Source: an uncultured Rhizobium sp. (GTDB lineage Bacteria > Pseudomonadota > Alphaproteobacteria > Rhizobiales > Rhizobiaceae). Taken from it: a DNA stretch of 64,000 nt. This document shows positions 1 through 7,628 of this stretch, piece after piece. The stretch is taken from positions 262,041-326,040 of the forward strand of contig CAMFHE010000001.1 of assembly GCA_945952045.1 (NCBI GenBank), written 5' to 3'. Below the pieces are notes generated by a model. It was not told where the DNA came from. It saw only the letters and a list, made by a program, of their open reading frames with translations, and did not search any database. Positions within the stretch are counted from its first letter, which is position 1. Every line of letters begins with the position of its first letter. The translations under genes and the position numbers were made by a program.

Positions 1-1
1 C

Positions 2-2131
2 CGTCTTCGCCAGACGAGCCTGATCGAGCCGCGCAAGGATACCGTGCGTTTCGGGCGCCACACCATCGGCAACCGGCTGATCGAGCTGGAAACGGAACTG
101 GCCGAAACCGCGATTTCCTTCTCCGCCAGCGCGGTCGATCCTTTTGTGTTGCGCGGCTCGTGGTCGGCATCCGCGGTCAGCGAATGGGGCACGCGGTTCT
201 GGCTGACGCTGGCCGTTTCGGCCGAAAGCGGCGAACTCGTGCGCTACGATCACGATGCGCAGGTGGCGTTGATCGAAATCGACCGCCGTTTCCTGGCGGT
301 GGCAACCGCCGATGCGCCGATCCAGGTGACGGCGCATGACAGTATCGAAGCCTTGCGCGCCGACTTCGAGGCGAACGGCTATTTCTACACCGCAACGCGC
401 GGCGATCAGGCTCCGGTCCTTGGTCTGCGCTTCAACATGGAAATGATGCGCACCGGCGCCTATGGTCTGGCGATTGCCGATAGCGCGAGCCTTGCGATCG
501 AGAAGGCGCGGGCGGCCGTTGCGGCCAAGCCGGCCGATATCGCACCGTTGCACAGCGGCCGTTTCGATGGCGCGCTGGATGCGGTACGCGATATCGTCGG
601 CTGGAACACCATCTGGGATCCGGTCAATCAGCGCGCCTATACGGCGGTCACGCGTATCTGGAACCTCGGCGATTTCGCCGTCTGGTACAATGACCAGACG
701 TTCGCGGCGCTGCTGTCTTCGGTCTTCGACATCGATCTTGCCCGCCAGAACATGGCCGTGGCGCTGGCCGGTGCGACGCCGCAGGGCAACGTTGCCTGCA
801 TCGTGACCTCGAACGATGCCTGGGTCGACCGCAGCCAGCCGCCGACGGGGGCGCTTGTCGCCTGGCTTTGCTATCAGCGCTCGGGCGAGCGGTCGGTGCT
901 GGAGGCGACGTACGAGGCTCTGGCCCGCAATCAGCGCTGGTGGCGGCAGAACCGCGATCCCGATGGCGTAGGCCTCATCTCCTGTGGCACAAGCGATGTC
1001 GGTGCAGGGCTCTACAAGGGCACGGTTTTCGGCGCGCGCAACGAAACGGGCATGGACAATTCCGCCACCCATGACGAAGCGATCTACGATCCGGCGACGC
1101 GAACGCTTTCGACCTTCGATCTCGGTTTGAATTGTGCGCTTGCGACCGACGCCGAAATGCTCTCGAAGATCGCGACCGTGCTGGGCCACGAGGCGGATGC
1201 CGCTGAATTCGCAGCACTTGCCGCACGCAGCCGGGAGTTGATCGGGACAGAGCTTTGGGACGAGGAGCGCGGCGTGTTCGCCAATCGCCAGCGCAAGGGC
1301 GGATTTGTCCGCTCGCTGTCCCCGACGTCTTTTTATCCGCTCGTTTGTGGCGCGGCGAGCCAGGCGCAGGCCGAACGGCTGCTTGGCCACCTTGGCGATC
1401 CCGCAACCTTTGCCGGCCCGTTTCCGCTTCCCAACGCCACGCGCGACGATGCCGCCTTTTCGGAAAACGTTTACTGGCGTGGCCGCATCTGGCCGAATGT
1501 CAATTACATGGTCTGGCTCGGTCTGAGGCGATACGGTTTCGATGCCGAGGCGACGACGCTTGCCCGCAACAGCTATGATCTGTTCATGCAGTCGTGGCGT
1601 GAGATGCGCATCGCGGCCGAAAACTACAATGCGACCACCGGAGAGGCGATGGATCAGGGCGATACCGATCCTTTCTACATCTGGGCGGGCTTGCTGCCTT
1701 TGATGGCCTCGGAGGAAACGATCGGGTTCGATGCATGGCGCGGCTGGACGCTCACGAATGACGGGCAAGATGTTTCCGCGGGGCCGATCCTGTCGCCGTT
1801 CGGGCCTGTCCGCGTCGATGTCGTGGATGGCGTCCTGCAATTGCGCAAAGGCGAACGAATGGTGCTTTCGACCGATCGTCGCGGGCGTCTCTCCCATGTC
1901 GCTTTCGACGAAGGCAGCTTCACCTGCGTCCTGGGAAAAAGCGATGCCGAAGCCGGGTTCTTGACGCTGCACAATCTCGACGTGCCGGATGTCGTTGCGG
2001 CCCGGCTTGGCGATAGGCCACTGGTCGCAATGGCCGTTGAAGGCGGCGTTCGCTTCGATCTCGGCGGGGCAGCGCCGGGCGCGCGACTGACTGTCTGGCA
2101 TCTGCCGAAAGACAGCAAAACGGCGGCTTGA
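2..2131 (+). CDS. GH63/trehalase-like glycoside hydrolase, 5' partial
   Basis: The frame is open to the left edge of the window, and in-frame codons precede the GTG at 44, so that GTG is probably internal and the N-terminus lies outside. At least 695 residues are visible. The C-terminal half is an (alpha/alpha)6-barrel of the MGH1/GH63 type: an ETGMDNS motif near residue 338 (counted from the GTG) and AENYNATTGE near 526 match the places of the acid Asp and base Glu in GH63. WRGRIWPNVNYMVW near 478 is also typical of the family. No signal peptide can be judged because the start is missing. It probably hydrolyses an alpha-glucoside or mannosyl-type sugar. Its stop codon overlaps the -35-like TTGACA of the next transcription unit, with which it shares no obvious function. 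Confidence 0.8.
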   Translation, partial: RLRQTSLIEPRKDTVRFGRHTIGNRLIELETELAETAISFSASAVDPFVLRGSWSASAVSEWGTRFWLTLAVSAESGELVRYDHDAQVALIEIDRRFLAVATADAPIQVTAHDSIEALRADFEANGYFYTATRGDQAPVLGLRFNMEMMRTGAYGLAIADSASLAIEKARAAVAAKPADIAPLHSGRFDGALDAVRDIVGWNTIWDPVNQRAYTAVTRIWNLGDFAVWYNDQTFAALLSSVFDIDLARQNMAVALAGATPQGNVACIVTSNDAWVDRSQPPTGALVAWLCYQRSGERSVLEATYEALARNQRWWRQNRDPDGVGLISCGTSDVGAGLYKGTVFGARNETGMDNSATHDEAIYDPATRTLSTFDLGLNCALATDAEMLSKIATVLGHEADAAEFAALAARSRELIGTELWDEERGVFANRQRKGGFVRSLSPTSFYPLVCGAASQAQAERLLGHLGDPATFAGPFPLPNATRDDAAFSENVYWRGRIWPNVNYMVWLGLRRYGFDAEATTLARNSYDLFMQSWREMRIAAENYNATTGEAMDQGDTDPFYIWAGLLPLMASEETIGFDAWRGWTLTNDGQDVSAGPILSPFGPVRVDVVDGVLQLRKGERMVLSTDRRGRLSHVAFDEGSFTCVLGKSDAEAGFLTLHNLDVPDVVAARLGDRPLVAMAVEGGVRFDLGGAAPGARLTVWHLPKDSKTAA

Positions 2132-2169
2132 CAAAGGAAAGACTGCTGCCATACTCGTTTGTATACAAA
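2128..2169 (+). promoter_or_regulatory. Promoter region and NicR-type operator N1 upstream of the nicotinate-locus ABC operon
   Basis: TTGACA at 2128-2133 is a perfect -35 hexamer. The region around 2151-2157 would be the -10, though it is a poor match. The perfect 12-bp palindrome TTTGTATACAAA lies at 2158-2169, overlapping or just downstream of the presumed promoter, where a repressor would block transcription. The same palindrome recurs at 11500 and 15180, with close variants at 7581 and 15905. Confidence 0.7.
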
Positions 2170-2317
2170 TAAAAATGACAACGTCTTTCCGGATCGTCCG
2201 GCCTGCCCTGAGAGGAAAGCAGGCGGCCGCCAGCGACGGAAAGGCAGATGGTGAACAGCCGTTTTCGAACATCTCCGCATGGCGCGGCGGGAAACGGCAT
2301 GAGAGAGGGAACCTGCT

Positions 2318-3391
2318 ATGAAAACTACACGTCGCCAGACACTCGGCCTTATGGGCGCCGGCGCGCTCGCCGCCGCTCCGCTGCCCTTCATTTCGCGTCC
2401 GGCCCGCGCGGCAGGCAAGATCACCGTGCTGAACTGGCAGGGTTACGGCACCGATGAGAAGTGGGCGCTCGCCGCCTTCAAGGAAAAGACCGGAATCGAG
2501 GTCGTTCACGACTATTTCAGCTCCGAGCCGGAAATGCTCACCAAGCTGCGCACCAATCCCGGCGCCTATGATGTCGTGCTGATCAACAGCGCCCGCACCC
2601 AGCAGGCCGCCAGCGAAGGTCTGATCGAGGCGATCGATTTCTCCAAGATGCCGAATTCGGCCGGCCTTTCGCCGGAACTGAAGGATCATCCGAACATCAA
2701 GTTCGAAGACAAGACCTTCGGCGTCGCCTGGGTCTGGGGCATCACCTCGCTCGCCATCGCCGAAGGCGCTGCCAAGCCCGAGAGCTATGCCGCGCTTGGC
2801 GATCCGGCCCACAAGAACAAGGTCGCGCTGTTCGACGACGCGGTGACTTCGGTCGCCATCGGCGCGCTGCTCAGCGGCCAGGACATGAACAATCCGTCCG
2901 ACCTCGCCGCCGTTACCGAAAAGCTCAAGGCTTTCAAGGAAAACGTCAAGCTGCTATGGTCGAGCGAAGACCAGTGGAACAAGTCCTTCGCCGCCAAGGA
3001 ATTCGACCTGTCGGTTTATTGGTCGGGTGCGGCGGTGCGTTCCAAGCGCAACAGCAAGCTGCCGGTCGAATTCGTCGTTCCCAAGGAAGGCGGCATCGGC
3101 TGGCTCGACAATCTCTGCATCCCGGCGGGCACGACCAATGCGGATGCCGGTCTTGCCTTCATCAACCACATGATCGACCCCGACTTCTATGTCGAGTGGG
3201 CGACCAAGGTCGGCGCTCCGGCCTCGGCCAACGCCGCCGCCATGGAAAAGCTGCCGGCCGACGATCTGAACCGCAAGATCCACGACCCGAGCTATCTGAA
3301 GACCATGACGATCCAGTCGGCGCTGCCGGACGATCGTCGCGAGGCCTTCAACAACCTCTGGCAGGAAGTCAAAGCCTTCTATGCCGGCTGA
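2318..3391 (+). CDS. ABC transporter substrate-binding protein, PotD/spermidine type
   Basis: Periplasmic binding protein of 357 residues, the usual size for PotD-like proteins. The N-terminus has a twin-arginine-like signal (TTRRQTLGLMG, hydrophobic stretch, then ARAAG near residue 33), followed by ITVLNWQGYGTDE, the typical start of the mature protein in this family. It is the first gene of a unit with two permeases, an ATPase and an isochorismatase-fold enzyme, and an N1 operator lies about 150 bp upstream. A purine-rich GAGAGAGG stretch precedes the ATG. Family members bind polyamines or small organic acids. Because the whole locus is nicotinate-related, nicotinate or a pyridine derivative is the inferred ligand; the sequence alone does not show it. 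Confidence 0.9.
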   Translation: MKTTRRQTLGLMGAGALAAAPLPFISRPARAAGKITVLNWQGYGTDEKWALAAFKEKTGIEVVHDYFSSEPEMLTKLRTNPGAYDVVLINSARTQQAASEGLIEAIDFSKMPNSAGLSPELKDHPNIKFEDKTFGVAWVWGITSLAIAEGAAKPESYAALGDPAHKNKVALFDDAVTSVAIGALLSGQDMNNPSDLAAVTEKLKAFKENVKLLWSSEDQWNKSFAAKEFDLSVYWSGAAVRSKRNSKLPVEFVVPKEGGIGWLDNLCIPAGTTNADAGLAFINHMIDPDFYVEWATKVGAPASANAAAMEKLPADDLNRKIHDPSYLKTMTIQSALPDDRREAFNNLWQEVKAFYAG

Positions 3392-4298
3392 TACGCTCGC
3401 TCGTTCCGCAGCTTCGCCGTCCGGCGCGGCTGCGGGACACCGCCTTCCGTCCTGGTTCGCGACGGCGGCCCTGCTCCTGCCGACCTATGGTTGGCTGTTG
3501 ATCGCGGTGTTCCTGCCGCTTTGCACCATGCTCGCCTTCAGCTTCATGAATGCGACGCCCATGGGCCGCGCGCCCATCGTCTTTACCCTGAAGCACTACA
3601 AGGCCTTCGTCACCCAGCCTTACCTCGTCGGCATCGCCTGGGATTCGCTGGTCATCGGCTTCTGGACGACATTCCTGTGCGCCGTGCTCGGCTTCTTCGC
3701 CGCACTGGCCTTGGCGCGGGCAACCGTCGGGCGGGCGCGAGAGACCTTGCTGATCCTCATTCTGCTGCCCTTCTGGACGAACGGCCTCGTGCGCGTGTTT
3801 TCGTGGACCATGGTGCTGCGCGAGGGCGGCTTTCTGGATGTTCTCCTGCATTCGGTATGGCCCGGCGCCGGTTCCATCGGCTTTCTCTATACGCGGCCGG
3901 CCATCGTCCTTGGCCTCGTGCACGGCTATCTGCCCTATATGATCCTCACCTGCTATATCGCGCTCGTGACCATCGATGACGCGATCATCGAAGCGGCGCA
4001 GAGCCTTGGCGCGCGCTGGTGGACGATCCTGAGCCGCGTGCTGCTGCCGATGGCGCTGCCCGGTCTGACGACGGGCGCCATTTTAACCTTCGTTCCGGTG
4101 ATCGGCTCGTTCATGGAACCGCGCATTCTCGGCGGCCGTGTCGGCGTCACCATGGGCACCGTTATCGAAGACCAGTTCACGCAGGCCTTCAACTGGCCGC
4201 TGGGTGCGGCACTCTCCTTCACCATGCTGGCGGTCATTCTGGCGATCTTCGCCACCTTCTCCGGTGTGCTGCGTCGCAGCGCGGGAGGTGCGGCATGA
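3381..4298 (+). CDS. ABC transporter permease, PotB type
   Basis: Integral membrane protein of 305 residues with about six hydrophobic segments and a BPD_transp_1 domain. The EAA-type loop is seen as EAAQSLGARWWTILSRVLLPMALPGL near residues 205-230, which contacts the ATPase. The ATG at 3381 lies 11 bp inside the binding-protein gene, so translation is coupled. It pairs with the PotC-type permease that starts inside its own stop codon. The hydrophilic first 20 residues (ending near HRLPSWF) are somewhat longer than in many PotB proteins. Confidence 0.9.
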   Translation: MPADTLARSAASPSGAAAGHRLPSWFATAALLLPTYGWLLIAVFLPLCTMLAFSFMNATPMGRAPIVFTLKHYKAFVTQPYLVGIAWDSLVIGFWTTFLCAVLGFFAALALARATVGRARETLLILILLPFWTNGLVRVFSWTMVLREGGFLDVLLHSVWPGAGSIGFLYTRPAIVLGLVHGYLPYMILTCYIALVTIDDAIIEAAQSLGARWWTILSRVLLPMALPGLTTGAILTFVPVIGSFMEPRILGGRVGVTMGTVIEDQFTQAFNWPLGAALSFTMLAVILAIFATFSGVLRRSAGGAA

Positions 4299-5074
4299 AG
4301 GCGCTTGCCCGTTTCTACCTGCTGTTGATCCTCGTTTTTCTCTATCTGCCGATTGTCGTGATGATGGCGATGGGCTTCAACGAATCCCCGCTTTACGAGC
4401 TGCCATTCCGCTTTTCGACGCAATGGTATGTGGCGCTGTCCGGAAATGAGCAGCTGATTTCGGCCGGTATCAACTCGATTGTCATCGCGCTGATCACGGC
4501 GGTCCTCGCCACGCTTGCCGGCACGATGGCTGCCGTCGCGCTCGATCGGCGCGCGGTGCGGGGACGCACGCTCCTGCAACTGCTGCTGCTGCCGCCGATC
4601 GCCATTCCGTGGCTGATCACCGGCACGGCCATGCTGGTCTTCTTCTTCTGGACCGGCATCGGGCGCGGCATGCATGCCTTGCTGATCGGCCATGTGGCGC
4701 TCGCCATTCCCTATGTCGTTCTCGTGGTCGGAACCGGCCTGAAAACGATCCGCTCCGATCTGGAAGAGGCTGCCGTCAGCCTCGGCTCGACGCCGGTGCA
4801 CGCCTTCTTCGCCGTCACGCTGCCGCTTCTCGCGCCCAGCATTCTCGGCGCGGCGCTGTTCGCGTTCGCGGTTTCGCTCGATCAGTTCGTCATTTCCTAT
4901 TTCCTGTCGACGCCCGGCTTCGCGACGCTGCCGGTGCAAATCTACTCGGCAATCCGCAAGGGCTTCACGCCGGAGATCAATGCGATCTCTACCATCCTGC
5001 TGCTCGGCTCGATGAGCGTCATCGTCGTCTTTGCGATCTTTGCCCGCCCTGGAGGCGCCCGTGACAAACGTTGA
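4295..5074 (+). CDS. ABC transporter permease, PotC type
   Basis: Second permease, 259 residues. The ATG at 4295 overlaps the previous stop (ATGA). The open frame extends further upstream, but MKALARFYLLLILVFLYLP is the natural N-terminal transmembrane start, and GGGAGG stands 7 bp before it. The EAA loop reads EEAAVSLGSTPVHAFFAVTLPLL. It has about six transmembrane segments, and the C-terminus ends in ARPGGARDKR. It forms the translocation channel with the PotB-like partner. Confidence 0.9.
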   Translation: MKALARFYLLLILVFLYLPIVVMMAMGFNESPLYELPFRFSTQWYVALSGNEQLISAGINSIVIALITAVLATLAGTMAAVALDRRAVRGRTLLQLLLLPPIAIPWLITGTAMLVFFFWTGIGRGMHALLIGHVALAIPYVVLVVGTGLKTIRSDLEEAAVSLGSTPVHAFFAVTLPLLAPSILGAALFAFAVSLDQFVISYFLSTPGFATLPVQIYSAIRKGFTPEINAISTILLLGSMSVIVVFAIFARPGGARDKR

Positions 5075-6131
5075 TATCACTTCCGTCGCCAAGACTTACG
5101 GCCAGGTGCCGGTTCTGGCCGACATTACCACGCATTTTGCGCAAGGGTCGTTCACCAGCCTGCTGGGTCCCTCGGGTTCCGGCAAGACGACGCTTCTGCG
5201 CATCGTTGCCGGTTTCATCACCCCCGATAGCGGCAAGGTGGCGATCGGCGGCGCCGATGTCACCGACACGCCCGTGTATGCGCGCAATATCGGCATGGTC
5301 TTCCAGTCCTACGCGTTGTTTCCGCATATGACGGTCGCCCAGAACGTCGCCTTCGGTCTCGCCCGGCGCGGCATTCGCGGTGCGGAAGCCAAGAAACTGG
5401 TAGATCGCGCCCTTGAAATGGTTCGACTACCCGGTTTCGGAGAGCGCCGTCCCAAGCAGCTTTCCGGCGGCCAGCAGCAGCGCGTGGCGCTTGCCCGCGC
5501 CGTGGTCATCCAGCCGAGCGTTCTCCTGCTCGACGAACCGCTCTCGGCGCTCGACCGCCGCTTGCGACAGGAAATGCAGGTGGAGCTGAAGCGCATCCAG
5601 CGCGAAACGGGACTGACGACGATTTTCGTTACTCACGACCAGGAAGAAGCCCTGGCTTTGTCAGATAACGTCGCCATTCTCGATCGCGGCCGCATCGTGC
5701 AGATGGGACCGCCGGCGGAGGTCTACGAACTGCCGAAGACGCGTTTCGCCGCCGAATTTCTCGGCGATACGAATTTCCTCAAGGGCGTGGTCATGGACGG
5801 GGCGCTCAGGCTTTCCGATGGGACAAGCGTGCGCGCCGCATCGCCCCTGCAGGCGACGGGCGCCAAGGCCATGGTCGCCGTGCGTCCAGAAAAAATGCAG
5901 ATCGCAGAAATTGATGCAAGCGGCGATGCCATGGGCTCGAACCGCCTCTCCGCCCGCATCGATCACGTCATCTATGCCGGGCCGGCGCTCACCTATGTGC
6001 TGACGGCCAAGGACGGTACGTCGCTCAAGCTCTTCGCCCAGAACAGTACCGGCAAAATATATGCCGAGGGCAGCGAAGTCTCACTCGTCTGGCCGCCCGC
6101 ACATACGATCCCGATGGAGGATGCCGCTTGA
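5061..6131 (+). CDS. ABC transporter ATP-binding protein, PotA type
   Basis: ATPase of 356 residues. The GTG at 5061 is preferred over the in-frame ATG at 5031 because GGAGG stands 5 bp before it and the protein then starts at the conserved VDITSVAKTYG. It has Walker A (GPSGSGKTT), Q-loop (FQSYALFPH), signature (LSGGQQQRVALARA), Walker B (LLLDEPLSALD) and the H-loop His in VTHDQ. The last 110 or so residues form the TOBE domain used by PotA/FbpC-type ATPases. It overlaps the upstream permease by 14 bp and the downstream amidase by 4 bp. Confidence 0.92.
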   Translation: MTNVDITSVAKTYGQVPVLADITTHFAQGSFTSLLGPSGSGKTTLLRIVAGFITPDSGKVAIGGADVTDTPVYARNIGMVFQSYALFPHMTVAQNVAFGLARRGIRGAEAKKLVDRALEMVRLPGFGERRPKQLSGGQQQRVALARAVVIQPSVLLLDEPLSALDRRLRQEMQVELKRIQRETGLTTIFVTHDQEEALALSDNVAILDRGRIVQMGPPAEVYELPKTRFAAEFLGDTNFLKGVVMDGALRLSDGTSVRAASPLQATGAKAMVAVRPEKMQIAEIDASGDAMGSNRLSARIDHVIYAGPALTYVLTAKDGTSLKLFAQNSTGKIYAEGSEVSLVWPPAHTIPMEDAA

Positions 6132-6724
6132 CCTTTGAAGACGACACGGTTCTGCATATCGTCATCGACATGCAGCGTCTCTTCGCGGAAGAGACCGCCT
6201 GGCATACGCCGGCGGTCACCGAAATCCTGCCGAACGTGCTGCGGCTTTGCGAGGCTTTCAAGGGACGGACGCTGTTTGCAAAATTCATGTTGCCGGAAAC
6301 GCCGCAAGCCGCACCTGGCCGCTGGCAGACCTATTACCGGCACTGGTCGATGCTGACGACGTCAAACATCGATCCCGCCTACCAGGATCTCGTCGCGCCG
6401 CTTGCGGCGCTGGCGTCTCCAGACGAGCAGATCGAAAAGTTCACCTATTCGGTGTTCAAGGCGCCGGGCTTTGCCGAACGCCTGAAGGCGGACGGCATCG
6501 AGCGGCTGGTATTCACTGGCGTCGAGACCGATGTCTGCGTGTTGGCGAGCGTTTTCGACGCGGTCGATGCCGGTTTCCATGCCATCGTCGTCTCGGATGC
6601 GGTCGGCAGTTCGGTGCCGGTCGCGCATCAGGCGACGCTCGATCATGTGCTGACCCGGATGCCGGATCAGATCGATATTTTCACCACGGAAGACATCATC
6701 GCCGGGCGGGCAAAGGCGGCCTGA
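6128..6724 (+). CDS. Isochorismatase-fold cysteine amidohydrolase
   Basis: 198-residue member of the isochorismatase superfamily. The catalytic triad is visible as Asp14 (VIDMQ), Lys104 (IEKFTYSVF) and Cys137 (VETDVCVLAS), so it is expected to be active on a linear amide or carbamoyl group. The TTG start at 6128 is chosen because it overlaps the ATPase stop (TTGA), has GGAGG 7 bp upstream, and the next ATG would delete Asp14. The Pseudomonas maleamate amidohydrolase NicF belongs to the same superfamily, so an amide-hydrolysing step in pyridine-ring breakdown is a reasonable inference. The exact substrate is unknown. Confidence 0.85.
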   Translation: MTFEDDTVLHIVIDMQRLFAEETAWHTPAVTEILPNVLRLCEAFKGRTLFAKFMLPETPQAAPGRWQTYYRHWSMLTTSNIDPAYQDLVAPLAALASPDEQIEKFTYSVFKAPGFAERLKADGIERLVFTGVETDVCVLASVFDAVDAGFHAIVVSDAVGSSVPVAHQATLDHVLTRMPDQIDIFTTEDIIAGRAKAA

Positions 6725-6732
6725 GGGCCGCC
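6715..6732. terminator. Hairpin between convergent genes, weak terminator candidate
   Basis: GGCGGCC (6715-6721), loop TGAG and GGCCGCC (6726-6732) form a perfect 7-bp stem at the junction of the converging amidase and fpr genes. There is no clear T-run on either side, so factor-independent termination is uncertain. Confidence 0.35.
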
Positions 6733-6740
6733 TCGCAGTC

Positions 6741-7556
6741 TTATCCGACGAAAGCGCGCTCCACGACGAAGCTCGCAGGCGCATTGTTCGCGCCTTCGAC
6801 GAGGCCGAAGCCCTGCAACACGCTCTTGGTTTCGTTGAGCATATCCATCGAGCCGCAGATCATCGCGCGGTCCCCTTCGGGCGAGATCGCTGGCAGGCCG
6901 AGATCCGTAAACAGTTTGCCGGAGCGCATCAGATCGGTGACCCGTCCCATACGCACGAAAGAATCACGCGTCGTTGTCGTATGCAGGCGCAACTTGTCGG
7001 CGGCAAATTCTCCGACCAGAGGATCGTCCTGCAGGCCCTCGACCAGTTCGGTGATATAGCGAAGTTCGGCGACCTCGCGGCAGGTCTGGACGAGGATGAC
7101 CTCCTCGAATTTCTCGTAGGTTTCGGGATCGCGCACCAGGCTGGCAAAGGGAGCGACCCCGGTTCCGGTCGACAGGAGGTAGAGCCGCTTGCCGGGCAGA
7201 AGCGCATCGAGCACCAGCGTGCCGGTCGGCTTCTTGCGCATCAGCACCGTATCGCCAGGAACGATCTTCTGCAGATGCTCGGTCAGCGGGCCGTCCTCGA
7301 CCTTGATCGAAAAGAACTCGATCTCCTCGTCCCAGGAAGGGCTGGCGATGGAATAGGCGCGGAACACTGGCTTTGCCGCATTCGGCAGGCCGATCATCAC
7401 GAATTCGCCGGAGCGAAAGCGAAAACTCGCCGGGCGAGTGATGCGAAAGCTGAACAGCCGGTCGGTAAAATGCTTCACGCTGACGACGCGTTCTGCAAAG
7501 ACGTTTTCGGGGATCGGGTAGGCCGGCTGGGCGGCCGTCGCGGCATAAGCGTCCAT
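6741..7556 (-). CDS. fpr: Ferredoxin-NADP(+) reductase
   Basis: Flavoprotein of 271 residues, typical of bacterial FNR. An N-terminal FAD-binding barrel carries RAYSIAS near residues 86-92, and an NADP-binding domain carries STGTGVAPFASLVRD. The C-terminus ends in ERAFVG, close to the short C-terminal tails of alphaproteobacterial Fpr. It transfers electrons between NADPH and ferredoxin or flavodoxin. Its promoter region has operator N2 (7581-7592), about 25 bp before the start codon, which places it in the nicotinate regulon. The likely job there is supplying low-potential electrons to the 6-hydroxynicotinate reductase. No ferredoxin gene is seen in the window. Confidence 0.93.
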   Translation of the reverse strand: MDAYAATAAQPAYPIPENVFAERVVSVKHFTDRLFSFRITRPASFRFRSGEFVMIGLPNAAKPVFRAYSIASPSWDEEIEFFSIKVEDGPLTEHLQKIVPGDTVLMRKKPTGTLVLDALLPGKRLYLLSTGTGVAPFASLVRDPETYEKFEEVILVQTCREVAELRYITELVEGLQDDPLVGEFAADKLRLHTTTTRDSFVRMGRVTDLMRSGKLFTDLGLPAISPEGDRAMICGSMDMLNETKSVLQGFGLVEGANNAPASFVVERAFVG

Positions 7557-7580
7557 TGCGGTCTCTTTCGGTTTAATTTG

Positions 7581-7592
7581 TTTGTATACGAA
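7581..7592 (-). promoter_or_regulatory. NicR-type operator N2 upstream of fpr
   Basis: TTTGTATACGAA matches TTTGTATACAAA at 11 of 12 positions. It continues as TGAATTA on the right side, which is also the right arm of the nicA operator. It lies between the end of hyuB and the start of fpr, 25 bp upstream of the fpr start codon. Confidence 0.7.
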
Positions 7593-7628
7593 TGAATTAG
7601 TCGTGCATGGCCCGATAGGGCCATGGTC

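Noticed and set aside
44-46. GTG at 44 as the true start of the glycoside hydrolase
   Set aside because: The frame is open to the left edge and the protein lacks the usual N-terminal domain; the real start is almost certainly outside.
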